From assembly GCF_004010155.1 (NCBI RefSeq), contig NZ_RRYH01000011.1, forward strand, positions 1 to 64,000: a stretch of DNA of 64,000 nucleotides. Direction: 5' to 3'. Both the position numbers and the translations under genes were made by a program. Below, piece by piece: positions 16,941 through 27,376 of this stretch; the first letter of the stretch is position 1, and every line of letters begins with the position of its first letter. The stretch is from Solirhodobacter olei (lineage in GTDB: Bacteria; Pseudomonadota; Alphaproteobacteria; Rhodobacterales; Rhodobacteraceae). The notes beneath the pieces were generated by a model, which saw only the letters and a program-made list of their open reading frames with translations, was not told where the DNA came from and did not search any database.

Positions 16941-17678
16941 TCAGACGTGCTGCGCGCCGTTCACCTCGATCTCAGCCCCCGAGATGTAGCTCGCGTCGCC
17001 GGAGCAGAGGAACCAGATCACGCTCGCCACTTCCGAGGGCTGGCCGAGGCGCTGCAGCGGCAGCTTCTCGACGATCTTGTCGGTTCCGGGGGAGAGGATC
17101 GCGGTTTCGACCTCGCCCGGCGCGATGGCGTTGACGCGAACGCCCATCGGCCCGAAGTCATGCGCCATCTCGCGCGTCAGCGCGGCGAGCGCCGCTTTCG
17201 ATGTGGCATAGGCCGCGCCCGCGAACGGATGCACCCGGCTGCCTGCGATGGATGTGACGTTCACCACCGTTCCCCTGGCTGCCGCCAACTCCTCCTTCAG
17301 GCCGCGGGCCAGCACCACGGGGGCGAAGAAGTTGACGTGGAACACCTGCCCCCAAGTCCTCAGATCGGTGTCGAGCGTGTTGAGCCGCGCCCCTTCCGGC
17401 CCCTTGGGCGATATCCCGGCGTTGTTGACCAGCGCGTCGAGCCGCCCGTCGAGCTTCTCCTTGATCCGCTCGATCGCGGCGATCGTGCGGTTCGGGTCGG
17501 CGAGGTCGATCTCGATGTGATTCTCAGCGCCCCCGGGCCAGGGACAGCGCGGATCGAATGGCTGGCGCGAGCAGGTGAGCACCCGCCAGCCGCCGGCCGA
17601 GAACCGCTTTACCGTGGCATGGCCGATCCCACGGCTCGCCCCGGTCAGAACCATCACCCGCTGCCGATCTTCGCTCAT
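16941..17678 (-). CDS. Short-chain dehydrogenase/reductase (SDR)
   Basis: A 245-residue classical SDR. The Rossmann motif [12 protein letters not shown] is near residue 11, NNAG is present, and the catalytic set is VTSIAGS (Ser) and YATSK (Tyr/Lys). The C-terminal [16 protein letters not shown]-like block and [16 protein letters not shown] are typical of 3-oxoacyl-reductase-like SDRs. The substrate cannot be read from sequence. The start at MSEDRQRV is chosen because the open frame upstream is antisense to argB. It is a single gene between two plus-strand units. Confidence 0.88.
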   Translation of the reverse strand: MSEDRQRVMVLTGASRGIGHATVKRFSAGGWRVLTCSRQPFDPRCPWPGGAENHIEIDLADPNRTIAAIERIKEKLDGRLDALVNNAGISPKGPEGARLNTLDTDLRTWGQVFHVNFFAPVVLARGLKEELAAARGTVVNVTSIAGSRVHPFAGAAYATSKAALAALTREMAHDFGPMGVRVNAIAPGEVETAILSPGTDKIVEKLPLQRLGQPSEVASVIWFLCSGDASYISGAEIEVNGAQHV

Positions 17679-17795
17679 CTCGCCTCCCTGACTGCGCGTG
17701 AGCCTAGCCCGCGGCCGCAAAAAGGCAATCGGCACGCGGCCCTTGGCAGGGCCGGTCAAAGCCACTACGAAAAGCAGGACCGCGGGAACCCGAAG

Positions 17796-18692
17796 ATGAA
17801 AAAGCAGACAATGGCCATGCGTGACCCGATCGCCACCGCCCGGACCCTTTCCGAGGCCCTCCCCTACCTTCAGCGCTACACCGGCGCCGTCGTCGTCATC
17901 AAGTTCGGCGGCAACGCCATGGGCGACGAAGAGGCGATGGCGGAGTTCGCCCGGGATATCGTGCTGATGAAACAGGTGGGCGTGAACCCGGTCGTCGTCC
18001 ATGGCGGCGGGCCGATGATCAACGACCTGCTCGGGAAGCTCGGTATCAAGTCCGAATTCGTGCGCGGCAAGAGGGTGACCGACAAGGCCACCGTCGAGGT
18101 GGTGGAGATGGTCCTCTCCGGCCTCGTCAACAAGCGTATCGTGCAGGCGATCAACGACGAGGGCGGCCGGGCTGTCGGCATCTCCGGCAAGGACGACGAC
18201 CTGATGGTCTGCGTCGCCGACGATCCGCAGCTGGGCTTTGTCGGCAAACCTGTAGAGATGAACGTGGAGATCATCCGCGACCTCTACCGCGCCGGCATGA
18301 TCCCGGTGATCGCGCCGGTGGCGACCGGGATGGAGGATAACGAGACCTTCAACGTCAACGGCGATACCGCCGCGGGCGCCATCGCCGGGGCGCTGAAGGC
18401 CGATCGCCTGCTTCTGCTGACCGACGTTGCCGGGGTGAAGGATGCCGAGGGCAACGTGGTGACCGACCTGACGCCCGAGGAGGTCCGCGCCATGACGGCG
18501 GCGGGCATCATCTCGGGCGGGATGATCCCGAAGACCGAAACCGCGCTTTCGGCGATCGAGCAGGGCGTGCGCGCGGTGACGATCATCGACGGGCGGGTGC
18601 CGAATGCCTGCCTTCTGGAGCTTTACACCGAGCACGGCGCGGGCAGCATCATCCGATCGACCGCCTCGCAGGAACGGTTGCGCAGCCGGTGA
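17796..18692 (+). CDS. argB: Acetylglutamate kinase
   Basis: A 298-residue kinase for the second step of arginine synthesis (N-acetylglutamate to its phosphate). It has [41 protein letters not shown] and [12 protein letters not shown], all standard for ArgB. The N-terminal extension ([16 protein letters not shown]) is the helix used for ring-shaped hexamers in arginine-inhibited ArgB, so feedback inhibition by arginine is likely. The start at 17796 ([10 protein letters not shown]) is likely; 17811 is also possible. The next gene follows after seven bases. Confidence 0.97.
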   Translation: MKKQTMAMRDPIATARTLSEALPYLQRYTGAVVVIKFGGNAMGDEEAMAEFARDIVLMKQVGVNPVVVHGGGPMINDLLGKLGIKSEFVRGKRVTDKATVEVVEMVLSGLVNKRIVQAINDEGGRAVGISGKDDDLMVCVADDPQLGFVGKPVEMNVEIIRDLYRAGMIPVIAPVATGMEDNETFNVNGDTAAGAIAGALKADRLLLLTDVAGVKDAEGNVVTDLTPEEVRAMTAAGIISGGMIPKTETALSAIEQGVRAVTIIDGRVPNACLLELYTEHGAGSIIRSTASQERLRSR

Positions 18693-18699
18693 GCCGCGC

Positions 18700-19341
18700 A
18701 TGACCGGGATGGAGAGCCTCGCGAAGGCCGCATCGGACGAGCAGCTGGCGATCTTTGGCGGCTTTCATCCGGATCCCGGGGAAGGGCGGGGGGGCACCCT
18801 CCTTCTTCTCGGTCCGGCGGAGCCCGGCTTCTGGCCGCATGTGCAGGCCGCGACCGAATTCAACGATGGCGCGCCCGATCCGCTGGACCGCTGGTCGGCC
18901 CGGGTGATCGGCGCGCTCGCCGCCCGCTTCGGGGGGGAGGCGCATTTCCCGTTCGGTGGACCGCCCTATCGCCCGTTCTATTCCTGGGCGCTCCGCACCG
19001 GGCGGGCCTGGGCCTCACCCGTCACGCTCTTGGTGCATGATACGGCGGGCCTCCTCGTCTCCTACCGCGGCGCGCTGGCCCTTCCGGAGCGCCTGCCCCT
19101 TCCCGCCCCTCCGCAGCGGCCCTGCGACACCTGCGCGGCGCCGTGCCTCGCTGCCTGCCCGGTGGGGGCGCTGGGGGCGGATGGCTATGACCTCGACGCC
19201 TGCCACGGCTTTCTCGATACGCCCGCGGGTCACGCCTGCATGAGCGGTGGCTGCCGTGTCAGATGCGCCTGTCCGGTTTCGCAAAGCTATGCCAGACTGC
19301 CCGAACAATCCGCCTATCACATGAGGCTGTTCCACCGATGA
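18700..19341 (+). CDS. Small Fe-S (ferredoxin-like) protein of unknown role
   Basis: A 213-residue protein. The first 140 residues are acidic and hydrophobic with no recognised motif. The C-terminal part is cysteine-rich: CDTCAAPCLAACPVGAL looks like a [4Fe-4S] site (C-x2-C-x3-C-x3-CP), followed by CHGFLDTPAGHACMSGGC and CRVRCACP. This resembles the ferredoxin end of epoxyqueuosine-reductase-like proteins without their cobalamin domain. I cannot give a reaction. It is co-transcribed with argB and overlaps the SixA-like gene by four bases. Confidence 0.75.
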   Translation: MTGMESLAKAASDEQLAIFGGFHPDPGEGRGGTLLLLGPAEPGFWPHVQAATEFNDGAPDPLDRWSARVIGALAARFGGEAHFPFGGPPYRPFYSWALRTGRAWASPVTLLVHDTAGLLVSYRGALALPERLPLPAPPQRPCDTCAAPCLAACPVGALGADGYDLDACHGFLDTPAGHACMSGGCRVRCACPVSQSYARLPEQSAYHMRLFHR

Positions 19342-19844
19342 CCAAGCGCCTGATCCTGATCCGCCACGCGAAATCGAGCTGGGACGATGCCGAGATGCCC
19401 GACCACGACCGCCCGCTGAACCCGCGAGGCCGCGGCGCGGCGTCAGAGATCGGCGCCTGGCTCGCCTCGCGCGGCTACCTGCCTGACGAAGCCATCGTCT
19501 CTGACGCACGCCGCACGGTGGAAACCTGGGAGCGGATTGCCGAGGCCCTGCCCGGCGCGCCCGAGCCGCGGCAGGAGCGCAAGCTCTACCAGGCCGCGGC
19601 GGATACGATGCTGGCGGTGCTGCGGCACGCGACGGGCGACTGCGTGCTGATGCTGGGCCACAACCCCGGCATCGCCGAATTCGCCCAACGCCTGGTCGCC
19701 CGCCCGCCGCTCCATTCGGAATTCCAGCGCTATCCGACCGGCGCCACGCTCGTTGCCGAATTTCCCATCGACGACTGGTCCGAGGCCGCATGGTCCAGCG
19801 CCGCGCCGGATGATTTCATCATCCCCCGCGAGCTCGATGGCTGA
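19338..19844 (+). CDS. SixA-like histidine phosphatase
   Basis: A 168-residue histidine phosphatase with the RHG-type motif LIRHAKSSWDD at the N-terminus and a second catalytic His in LMLGHNPGIAEFAQ. The length and the single compact domain match SixA, which removes phosphate from phosphohistidine proteins. The start ATG overlaps the preceding stop (ATGA). The true target here is unknown, since this family also includes small-molecule phosphatases. Confidence 0.85.
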   Translation: MTKRLILIRHAKSSWDDAEMPDHDRPLNPRGRGAASEIGAWLASRGYLPDEAIVSDARRTVETWERIAEALPGAPEPRQERKLYQAAADTMLAVLRHATGDCVLMLGHNPGIAEFAQRLVARPPLHSEFQRYPTGATLVAEFPIDDWSEAAWSSAAPDDFIIPRELDG

Positions 19845-19875
19845 CTTTTCCTGGTAGAAGTACTCTCGGGGAGCG

Positions 19876-19896
19876 CGAGGGGCAGACAGCCCCTCG
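19876..19896. terminator. Hairpin between convergent sixA-like gene and pdxJ
   Basis: CGAGGGGC (19876-19883) pairs perfectly with GCCCCTCG (19889-19896) across a five-base loop. It lies between two converging stop codons and could act on both transcripts. No T-run follows it. Confidence 0.55.
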
Positions 19897-19911
19897 TCCC
19901 CGCCGCCGCAC

Positions 19912-20661
19912 TCAGGCGCGGGCCTCGTCCATCAGCCGCCGCATCTCCTCGATCGCCGGGCCGAGGCCGCGGAAGATCGCTTCCGAGATCAGGAAGTGAC
20001 CGATGTTCAGCTCCATGATTTCCGGAATGGCAGCGATCGGCTTGACCGTTTCGTAGGTCAGCCCGTGGCCGGCGTGGACCTCGAGCCCCAGCGAATGGGC
20101 CAACGCTGCGCCCTCGCGTAGGGCAGCAAGCTCGGCATCGCGTTCCTCGAAGCGGCCCTCGGCGTGGAGGTCGCAATAGGCGCCGGTGTGCAGTTCCACC
20201 ACCGCAGCCCCGATCCGGGCTGAGGCCTGGATCTGGCGCGGATCATGGCCGATGAACATCGACACCCGGCAGCCCGCCTCGCGCAGCGGCGCGATATACT
20301 GCGCCAGCCGGTTGTCGTCGACAGCCACGTCGAGCCCGCCCTCGGTCGTCCGCTCCTGCCGGTTCTCGGGCACCAGACAGATCGCGTGCGGCTTGTGACG
20401 GAGCGCGATCTTCTGCATCTCGTCGGTCGCGGCCATCTCGAGGTTCAGCGGCAGCTTCAGCCCGGCCATCAGCGCGTCGATATCGGCATCGGAGATATGG
20501 CGGCGGTCCTCGCGCAGATGCGCTGTGATGCCGGAGGCACCGGCGGCCTCGGCGATTTCGGCCGCGCGGAGCGGATCGGGATAGGCCGAGCCGCGGGCGT
20601 TCCGCACCGTCGCGACATGGTCGATGTTGACCCCGAGCCTCAGCTTGCCAAGCGGTTGCAT
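19912..20661 (-). CDS. pdxJ: Pyridoxine 5'-phosphate synthase
   Basis: A 249-residue TIM barrel that joins 1-deoxyxylulose 5-phosphate and 3-amino-2-oxopropyl phosphate to make pyridoxine phosphate. It has [49 protein letters not shown] and [11 protein letters not shown], all hallmark segments. In many relatives pdxJ is followed by acpS and lepB; here it ends the run and converges with the phosphatase gene. It lies four bases after the DUF2062 gene. Confidence 0.97.
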   Translation of the reverse strand: MQPLGKLRLGVNIDHVATVRNARGSAYPDPLRAAEIAEAAGASGITAHLREDRRHISDADIDALMAGLKLPLNLEMAATDEMQKIALRHKPHAICLVPENRQERTTEGGLDVAVDDNRLAQYIAPLREAGCRVSMFIGHDPRQIQASARIGAAVVELHTGAYCDLHAEGRFEERDAELAALREGAALAHSLGLEVHAGHGLTYETVKPIAAIPEIMELNIGHFLISEAIFRGLGPAIEEMRRLMDEARA

Positions 20662-20665
20662 GTCC

Positions 20666-21322
20666 TCACCCTTCCTGTTCCGTCCGCGCCGGCGCCTGAG
20701 CCGCCTTCTGCTGGGCGCGTTTTTCGACCCGCGCGCGCAGCTTCTTGGCGCGCCGCTTCTGATAGGCGGCGATGACCGGCAAACTCAGATAGTAGCCAGC
20801 GATGCCCGAGGCAATCCCGGGCACGAGACCGCCCACCAGATAGGGCAGGAAGATCCGGTCGAAGAACCATTCCAGCCGGTCCCAATGCGCGACGCGACCA
20901 TAGAGGAGCGCATCGAGGTTGTGCCAGAGCTGCAGCGAGGCGCTGGCGAAGCTGCGCACGATCACCTGCAGGTGGAGCGTGTCGGGCTGGCCCAGCAGGT
21001 AATGCCCCAGCTCCACCGAAAGCGCCATGATGAAGGGGAAGGTCAGAGGGTTGCCGACCAGTGTCGCCAGAAGCGCAGCCATCATATTGCCGCGCACGAC
21101 CCAGGCCAGCCCGGCCGCGATCAGCAGGTGCAGCCCGAAGAATGGCGTGAAGGAGACGAGGATCCCGGCGAAGACCCCGCGCGCGATGCGATGCGGCTTG
21201 TCCGGCAGACGGCGCAGGCGATGGATGATATAGCTGATGGCCCGCCGCCAGCCGCCGCGCGGATAGACCGTCTCGGCCACGATCTGGCCGACGCTTCGCT
21301 TGGCTCGCCGCTTGAAGACCAC
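20666..21322 (-). CDS. DUF2062 membrane protein
   Basis: A 218-residue protein of the DUF2062 family: [21 protein letters not shown] and [21 protein letters not shown] are the typical segments. It has three or so membrane segments and a strongly basic C-terminus ([15 protein letters not shown]). Start codon GTG. Function unknown; its place between rsh and pdxJ is common in related genomes. It follows rsh by 19 bases. Confidence 0.85.
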   Translation of the reverse strand: MVFKRRAKRSVGQIVAETVYPRGGWRRAISYIIHRLRRLPDKPHRIARGVFAGILVSFTPFFGLHLLIAAGLAWVVRGNMMAALLATLVGNPLTFPFIMALSVELGHYLLGQPDTLHLQVIVRSFASASLQLWHNLDALLYGRVAHWDRLEWFFDRIFLPYLVGGLVPGIASGIAGYYLSLPVIAAYQKRRAKKLRARVEKRAQQKAAQAPARTEQEG

Positions 21323-21341
21323 CCGGCTTCCTCGCCCGCCT

Positions 21342-23465
21342 TCAGGGTTTCCTGCTCAAGTCCCGGTAGCGTTCGATCTGGGCCACGTCGCTTTCCGCTT
21401 CCAGCGCGGTCATGACGTTGTGCAGATGCTCGACGTCGCGCATGTCCACTTCGACGATCAGGCGATAGTAATCCGGCTTCCGGTCCACAAAATGCAGGTC
21501 CGAGATATTGGCCTTCTGTTCGCCGATCAAGGTGCAAAGCCGGCCCAGCACGCCAAGCGCGTTGGAGATGGTGACGTTGAGGCTGACGGTATGGACGGCC
21601 GGGTGGCGGCCAGCCTTCCAGCGCAGGTCCACCCAGCGCTCGGGGTGATCCTCGAATTCCGCGAGCGCCGGGCAGTCGATGGCATGCACGATCGGTCCCT
21701 GACCGCGATAGGTGATGCCGACGATGCGTTCGCCCGGCACTGGCTGGCAGCAGTTCGCGCGGCGGAACGGCTGATCCGGCGCGAGGCCCACGACCGGGCG
21801 CTTCACGTCGACCTCCTCGCTCGGCTGGGCGGCGGCAAGCTCGGGATACAGCGCTTCGACGGCGCGACGCGCGGTGAGTTCGGCGGAGCCGACGCGGGCC
21901 AGAAGCTCGATCTCGTCGGGCAGGCCGAGGCGGCGAGCGGCGGTGCGCAGGGCCTTGTCGGTGGCGCGCTTGCCGACATGCTCGAACGCGACGCGGGCAA
22001 GCTCGCGGCCCAATTTCACGAAGCGGCCGCGGTCTTCCTCGCGCAGCGAGCGGCGGATCGCGGCCTTGGCGCGGCCGGTCACGACGATGTCGATCCAGCT
22101 CACCTGCGGGCGCTGGCCCTCGGCGGTGATGATCTCCACCGACTGGCCGTTCTTCAGCCGGGTCCAGAGCGGCACGCGGATGCCGTCGACCTTGGCAGAG
22201 ACGCAGGAGTTCCCGATCCGCGTGTGGATCGCATAGGCGTAATCGAGCGGGGTTGCCCCGCGCGGCAGCTGGATCACGTCGCCCTTCGGCGTGAAGCAGA
22301 AGACCTGGTCGGAATACATCTCCAGCTTCACGGTCTCGAGGAACTCGTCGTGATCCTCGTCGGCCTCGAAGCGTTCGGTCAGCGTGGTGATCCACTTCGC
22401 CGGGTCGACCGCAAAGCGGTTCTGCGCCCGCACCCCGTCGCGATAGGACCAATGCGCGGCGACCCCCGATTCGGCGACTTCATGCATCTCGCGGGTGCGG
22501 ATCTGCACCTCCACCCGCTTGCCGTCGCGGCCGGAGACGGTGGTGTGGATCGAGCGGTAGCCGTTGTTCTTCGGCTGGCTGATGTAATCCTTGAACCGCC
22601 CCGGCACCGCGCGCCAGCGCTGGTGGATGACGCCGAGCACGCGGTAGCAGTCCTGTTCAGACCCGGTGATGACGCGGAAGCCGTAGATATCCGAGAGGCG
22701 CGAGAAGGCGAGGTCCTTCTCCTGCATCTTGCGCCAGACGGAATAGGGTTTCTTGGCGCGGCCGAAGACGTCGGCCTCGATCCCAGCCTTTTCAAGCTCG
22801 TTGCGGATGTCGTTGGTGATCTGGTGGACGACGTCGCCCGTCTCGCGCTGGAGCATGATGAAGCGGCGGATGATCGAGGATCGCCCCTCGGGGTTCAGCA
22901 CTCGGAAGGCGAGGTCTTCCAGCTCCTCGCGCATCCACTGCATCCCCATCCGGCCGGCCAGCGGCGCGAAGATGTCCATCGTTTCGCGCGCCTTGCGGAC
23001 CTGCTTCTCCATCGGAAGCGAGCGGATGGTGCGCATGTTGTGCAGGCGGTCGGCGAGCTTCACCAGAATCACCCGCAGGTCCTTCGACATCGCGATCAGG
23101 AGCTTGCGGAAGTTCTCCGCCTGCTTCGCCTCAGAGGAGGAGAGCTGCAGGTTGGTGAGCTTGGTGACCCCGTCGACCAGCTCCGCGATCTCCTTGCCGA
23201 ACAGGCGGGCGACCTCGGAATAGGTGGACTTGGTGTCCTCGATCGTGTCGTGAAGAAGCGCGGTGACCAGCGTCGCGTCATCGAGCCGCTGCTCGGTCAG
23301 AATCGCGGCGACGGCGACGGGATGGGTAAAGTAATCCTCGCCCGAGCGGCGCTTCTGCCCCTCGTGCATGTCGCGGCCGTAGTCGTAGGCGCGACGGATC
23401 AGGCCTTCGTCGGTACGCGGGTTGTAGTTGCGGACCAGGGCGATCAGATCATCGACGTCGATCAT
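21342..23465 (-). CDS. rsh: Bifunctional (p)ppGpp synthase/hydrolase (Rsh)
   Basis: A 707-residue RelA/SpoT homologue. The HD hydrolase domain has TLVTALLHDTIEDT near residue 65. The synthetase domain has SDIYGFRVITGSEQDCYRVL and GYRSIHTTVSGRDGKRVEVQ. Then follow a TGS domain (IQLPRGATPLDYAYAIHTRIG), a zinc-finger-like region with NCCQPVPGERIVGI, and a C-terminal ACT domain. Both catalytic halves look intact, so it should make and degrade the stringent alarmone, as single Rsh proteins of alphaproteobacteria do. It is downstream of rpoZ by 49 bases. Confidence 0.96.
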   Translation of the reverse strand: MIDVDDLIALVRNYNPRTDEGLIRRAYDYGRDMHEGQKRRSGEDYFTHPVAVAAILTEQRLDDATLVTALLHDTIEDTKSTYSEVARLFGKEIAELVDGVTKLTNLQLSSSEAKQAENFRKLLIAMSKDLRVILVKLADRLHNMRTIRSLPMEKQVRKARETMDIFAPLAGRMGMQWMREELEDLAFRVLNPEGRSSIIRRFIMLQRETGDVVHQITNDIRNELEKAGIEADVFGRAKKPYSVWRKMQEKDLAFSRLSDIYGFRVITGSEQDCYRVLGVIHQRWRAVPGRFKDYISQPKNNGYRSIHTTVSGRDGKRVEVQIRTREMHEVAESGVAAHWSYRDGVRAQNRFAVDPAKWITTLTERFEADEDHDEFLETVKLEMYSDQVFCFTPKGDVIQLPRGATPLDYAYAIHTRIGNSCVSAKVDGIRVPLWTRLKNGQSVEIITAEGQRPQVSWIDIVVTGRAKAAIRRSLREEDRGRFVKLGRELARVAFEHVGKRATDKALRTAARRLGLPDEIELLARVGSAELTARRAVEALYPELAAAQPSEEVDVKRPVVGLAPDQPFRRANCCQPVPGERIVGITYRGQGPIVHAIDCPALAEFEDHPERWVDLRWKAGRHPAVHTVSLNVTISNALGVLGRLCTLIGEQKANISDLHFVDRKPDYYRLIVEVDMRDVEHLHNVMTALEAESDVAQIERYRDLSRKP

Positions 23466-23514
23466 CCCGTCCGCATCCTGCCCGGCGAGCCGCCTATCGA
23501 AGGGGGCGGTCGCT

Positions 23515-23868
23515 TCAGTCCTCCCCCTGCGCCTGCATAAGAGCGCGCAGAAGCTTCTCTTCCGACATGTCGTCCTGGCTCGGGCGATCCACCTCGTTGC
23601 CCATGAGGAGCGCCATCGCGTCTTCCTCAGGCTCGTCGACCTCGATCTGGGTCTGGTGGCTTTCGATCATCCGCTCGCGCAGGCTCGGCGCCGACTGCGT
23701 CTCGTCGGCGATCTCGCGCAGGGCGACGACCGGGTTCTTGTCGTTGTCGCGGTCGACGGTTACCGGCGAGCCCGACTGGATCTCGCGCGCCCGATGGGAG
23801 GCGAGCATCACCAGTTCGAACCGGTTCGGAACCTTGTCAACGCAATCTTCGACCGTCACGCGGGCCAT
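23515..23868 (-). CDS. rpoZ: RNA polymerase omega subunit
   Basis: A 117-residue omega subunit, starting [20 protein letters not shown] and followed by [10 protein letters not shown] and [15 protein letters not shown], the conserved core. The acidic C-terminal extension ([15 protein letters not shown]-like) is usual in the Rhodobacteraceae. Omega stabilises the polymerase and forms part of the ppGpp site, which fits its position directly upstream of rsh. Confidence 0.96.
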   Translation of the reverse strand: MARVTVEDCVDKVPNRFELVMLASHRAREIQSGSPVTVDRDNDKNPVVALREIADETQSAPSLRERMIESHQTQIEVDEPEEDAMALLMGNEVDRPSQDDMSEEKLLRALMQAQGED

Positions 23869-23985
23869 AACGACTCCAATCAGGATTGGGCTGTGGAAGC
23901 GCCTATCTAAGCCTTCCCTCCCAGCTTGACAAGGAGAGAATCCGCGCCCCGCCGGGCGACCCCGGCCCTTGCCGGTCGGGGCGGC

Positions 23986-24567
23986 TCAGCCGTCCGCCCG
24001 CGGGCGGACGGCGTCGCGGTCTTCCTGTGGCAGCCGGGCGAGCATCTCTGCCGTCGTCAGCCCCAGCACCGGGTGGCGCCAGTCCGGCGCGATCTCGGCC
24101 ATGGGGACGAGAACGAAGGCGCGCTCCGCCAGCCTCGGGTGCGGCAGGATCAGCTCCTCTGGCGCGCGGCGCACGCGCTCTTCCGGCGGGAGGCGCTGCC
24201 AGCGGGTGAAGCCGGCGAGATCGGGCAGCACCCGTTCGCCGTAGGCCACCAGATCCAGATCCAGCGTCCGCACGCCCCAGCGCTGAATCCGCTCGCGACC
24301 GAAGAGCGCCTCCACCCGATGCAGGCGGGCAAGCACGTCACCGGGCTCCAGATCGGTCGCGATCGCTGCAACAGCGTTCAAATAAGCGGGATCGGAGGGG
24401 TCGGGGAATGCGGGCGTGTCGTAGAAGCGGCTGCAGGCGACGACCTCCAGCCCGGCTTTCGAAATCTCTTGCAGGGCCAGAGGGATAGTCCGCTCCGGTC
24501 CGCCCGCGGCCGAGGGGAGATTGGCCCCGAGCGCGATGAGAACGGGTGTAACCTGCGTTTTTGTCAT
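23986..24567 (-). CDS. folK: HPPK, 6-hydroxymethyl-dihydropterin pyrophosphokinase
   Basis: A 193-residue folate-pathway kinase. It has IALGANLPS near the N-terminus, the FYDTPAFPDPSDPAYLNAV substrate region, and the signature RWGVRTLDLDLVAYG followed by ILPHPRLAERAFVLVPMAEI. It transfers pyrophosphate from ATP to 6-hydroxymethyl-7,8-dihydropterin. It lies 117 bases upstream of rpoZ and diverges from the NYN gene across a 138-base AT-richer spacer. Confidence 0.95.
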   Translation of the reverse strand: MTKTQVTPVLIALGANLPSAAGGPERTIPLALQEISKAGLEVVACSRFYDTPAFPDPSDPAYLNAVAAIATDLEPGDVLARLHRVEALFGRERIQRWGVRTLDLDLVAYGERVLPDLAGFTRWQRLPPEERVRRAPEELILPHPRLAERAFVLVPMAEIAPDWRHPVLGLTTAEMLARLPQEDRDAVRPRADG

Positions 24568-24705
24568 GTTTCGTCTTCGTTTCTAAATGCTTCTATACGC
24601 AACCCGAGTATCCTAGTTTCCATCTGCCCGCGTTGGAACAAAGCCATTTCGTGCCACCACTCTCGTACATGGCGATGCCGGCCGGGAGATTTGAAAGGGA
24701 TTGAA

Positions 24706-25287
24706 ATGTTTTACAAGGATGACAGGCTGGCCCTTTTCATAGATGGGTCGAACCTCTATGCCGCGGCCAAGGCGCTTGGCTTCGACATCGATTACAAGCT
24801 GCTTCGCCAGGAATTCATGCGCAGGGGCAAGCTCTTGCGCGCCTTCTACTACACGGCCCTGCTGGAAAACGACGACTACTCGCCGATCCGCCCGCTGGTC
24901 GACTGGCTGCATTACAACGGCTTCTCGATGGTGACGAAACCGGCGAAGGAGTACATCGACAGCCAGGGTCGCCGGAAGGTGAAGGGCAACATGGACATCG
25001 AGCTGACCGTCGATGCCATGGAGCTGGCGCCCAGGGTCGACCACATCGTGCTGTTCTCCGGGGACGGGGATTTCAAGCCGCTGGTGGAAAGCCTGCAGCG
25101 CCAGGGCGTGCGCGTCTCGGTCGTTTCGACGATTCGCAGCCAGCCGCCCATGATCGCCGACGAGCTGCGCCGCCAGGCCGACAACTTCATCGAGCTCGAC
25201 GATCTGCGCGAGGTGATCGGCCGGCCGCCGCGTGAACCGCGCGAAGCGCGGAGCGAGCGCGAGGAGACCACCGACAGCCAGGCCTGA
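24706..25287 (+). CDS. NYN domain (LabA/DUF88-like) protein
   Basis: A 193-residue protein of the NYN nuclease fold. Key acidic residues are visible in LALFIDGSNLYAAAKALG, KGNMDIELTVDAMELA and LFSGDGDFKPLVESLQ, matching the PIN-like active site. This family includes LabA-type proteins and probable RNases, but the substrate is not known. The C-terminal 25 residues are charged and disordered (PPREPREARSEREETT). The start is at MFYKDDRLALF, preceded by AAAGG. The frame is open far upstream, but that part is antisense to folK. Confidence 0.88.
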   Translation: MFYKDDRLALFIDGSNLYAAAKALGFDIDYKLLRQEFMRRGKLLRAFYYTALLENDDYSPIRPLVDWLHYNGFSMVTKPAKEYIDSQGRRKVKGNMDIELTVDAMELAPRVDHIVLFSGDGDFKPLVESLQRQGVRVSVVSTIRSQPPMIADELRRQADNFIELDDLREVIGRPPREPREARSEREETTDSQA

Positions 25288-25349
25288 GAGCGCGTCTGGA
25301 CGCCGGGCCACATCCGGCCTAGGTGAAGTGCGGAGCCTGCGAGAATTCG

Positions 25350-26300
25350 ATGACCAAGCCCGCCCTGACCCTGTACCTCGCCGCGCCGCGCGGCTTCTGC
25401 GCCGGCGTGGACCGCGCCATCAAGATCGTCGAGATGGCGATCGAGAAATGGGGCGCGCCCGTCTACGTGCGCCACGAGATCGTCCACAACCGTTTCGTGG
25501 TCGATGGGCTGCGCGCCAAGGGCGCCGTCTTCGTCGAGGAGCTGGACGACTGCCCGCCGGACCGCCCGGTGATCTTCTCCGCTCATGGCGTGCCGAAATC
25601 CGTGCCCGCCGCCGCGCAGGCGCGCGAGATGGTTTATGTCGATGCGACCTGCCCGCTCGTCTCCAAGGTGCATATCGAGGCCGCCCGCCATGCCGAAGCG
25701 GGCCTGCAGATGGTGATGATCGGCCATGCCGGCCATCCCGAAACCATCGGCACGATGGGCCAGCTTCCCGAGGGCGAGGTTCTGCTGGTCGAGACCCCCG
25801 CAGACGTGGCGGGGCTCGATGTGAGAGACCCCGAAAAGCTTGCCTTCATCACCCAGACCACGCTGTCGGTCGACGACACGGCAGAGATCGTGGCCGCGCT
25901 TCAGGCCCGTTTCCCGATGATCATCGGGCCGCACAAGGAAGACATCTGCTACGCCACCACCAACAGACAGGCGGCGGTGAAGCAGATCGCGCCGGATGTG
26001 GACGCGCTTCTGGTGATCGGAGCGCCGAATTCGTCGAACTCCCGCCGCCTGGTCGAGGTCGGCCGTGCAGCGGGATGCTCCTACGCCCAGCTCGTTCAGC
26101 GCGCCGAGGATATCGACTGGCGTGCGCTTGAGGGCGTCTCCGCTGTCGGGCTGACCGCCGGCGCCTCCGCGCCCGAGGAGCTGGTCGACGAGGTCGTCGC
26201 CGCGTTCCGCGCCCGTTTCAAGGTTTCGCTGGAGAAGGTCGAGACCGCGCAGGAAAATGTGGAGTTCAAGGTGCCCCGCGTTCTCAGGCAACCGGCGTGA
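25350..26300 (+). CDS. ispH: 4-hydroxy-3-methylbut-2-enyl diphosphate reductase
   Basis: A 316-residue [4Fe-4S] enzyme and the last step of the MEP isoprenoid pathway. The three cluster cysteines lie in [21 protein letters not shown] and [17 protein letters not shown] and TAGASAPE are also conserved. A start nine codons upstream (25323) is possible, but [15 protein letters not shown] fits the family. It overlaps the next gene by four bases (GTGA). Confidence 0.97.
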   Translation: MTKPALTLYLAAPRGFCAGVDRAIKIVEMAIEKWGAPVYVRHEIVHNRFVVDGLRAKGAVFVEELDDCPPDRPVIFSAHGVPKSVPAAAQAREMVYVDATCPLVSKVHIEAARHAEAGLQMVMIGHAGHPETIGTMGQLPEGEVLLVETPADVAGLDVRDPEKLAFITQTTLSVDDTAEIVAALQARFPMIIGPHKEDICYATTNRQAAVKQIAPDVDALLVIGAPNSSNSRRLVEVGRAAGCSYAQLVQRAEDIDWRALEGVSAVGLTAGASAPEELVDEVVAAFRARFKVSLEKVETAQENVEFKVPRVLRQPA

Positions 26301-27376
26301 GCGCGGGGTCCGAAGGCACGGGCCCCCTTGCCAAACTGCCCCGCTGGGCGATCTGGGCGCTTCTTCTGGCGCTTACCGGCGGCGCGATCCTGCCGCTGGA
26401 GCGTCTCAACCTTCCCGCCACGGCGCTTTTGGCCGCGATGGCGGCGGGGATCGTGGTGCAGGTCGGCGGCGGCAACATCCGCCTGCCGCGCCCGCCGCAG
26501 GCGGTAGCGGAGGCGTTCCTTGGCTGCATGATTGCCGGGTCAATCACGCCGATCGCGCTGACCACCTTCCTTGCCCATGCGCCGCTGTTCCTCTCCGTCG
26601 TGCTGGCGATCATCGCGGCGAGCACGGCGATGGGATGGGCGCTGCTGCGGCTCAACGTCCTGCCAGGGACGACGGCTATATGGGGCCTCTCGCCCGGCGC
26701 GGCGCAGGCGATGATGCTGATGGCGGAGCCCTTCGGCGGAGATGCGCGGCTCGTGGCCTTCATGCAATACCTGCGGGTACTGCTGGTGGCGACCATCGCG
26801 CCGATTATCGCGGGGATCTGGGCCCGCCCCGGGGGGACAGCGCATGCCATCGTCACCGCCGACGCCCCCGAGACGCGGGCGCTGATCACGGCGCTGCTGA
26901 TCGCCGGGGTCGGGCTTCTGATCGCCCGGCGGTTCAGGATCGCCGCGGGCACGATCCTGGTGCCGCTGGCCATCGGCGGTTCGCTTCACGCCGCCGGGCT
27001 GATCCAGATCGCCCTGCCCGACTGGCTGTTGCAGGTCAGTTACGCCGTGCTCGGCTGGGGCATCGGACTGGCGTTCACGCTGCCGGTGCTGCGCCACGCG
27101 ATCAAGGTTCTGCCGCAGATCGCGGGCGCCATCCTCGCGCTGATCGGGCTGTCGGGCCTGCTGGCCGTGATTCTTTCCCAGGCCGATGGGATCGATCCGC
27201 TGACGGCCTACCTCGCCACCAGCCCGGGCGGCATGAGCTCTGTCGCCATCATCGCCGCGACGAGCCACGTCGACCTTGCCTTCGTCATCTCGCTGCAGAC
27301 GGTACGGTTCGTGCTGGTGCTGCTGCTCGGCCCAGCGATCTCTCGCTTCATCGCGACGCGGGTCCGCGCCAGCTGA
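26297..27376 (+). CDS. AbrB-family membrane protein (putative transporter)
   Basis: A 359-residue, highly hydrophobic protein with about ten membrane segments and an internal repeat, typical of the AbrB/ammonia monooxygenase-like transporter family. A recurring element, [21 protein letters not shown] in the first half and [15 protein letters not shown] in the second, shows the duplication. Transported compound unknown. It uses a GTG start inside the ispH stop codon, so it is translated with ispH. Confidence 0.8.
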   Translation: MSAGSEGTGPLAKLPRWAIWALLLALTGGAILPLERLNLPATALLAAMAAGIVVQVGGGNIRLPRPPQAVAEAFLGCMIAGSITPIALTTFLAHAPLFLSVVLAIIAASTAMGWALLRLNVLPGTTAIWGLSPGAAQAMMLMAEPFGGDARLVAFMQYLRVLLVATIAPIIAGIWARPGGTAHAIVTADAPETRALITALLIAGVGLLIARRFRIAAGTILVPLAIGGSLHAAGLIQIALPDWLLQVSYAVLGWGIGLAFTLPVLRHAIKVLPQIAGAILALIGLSGLLAVILSQADGIDPLTAYLATSPGGMSSVAIIAATSHVDLAFVISLQTVRFVLVLLLGPAISRFIATRVRAS

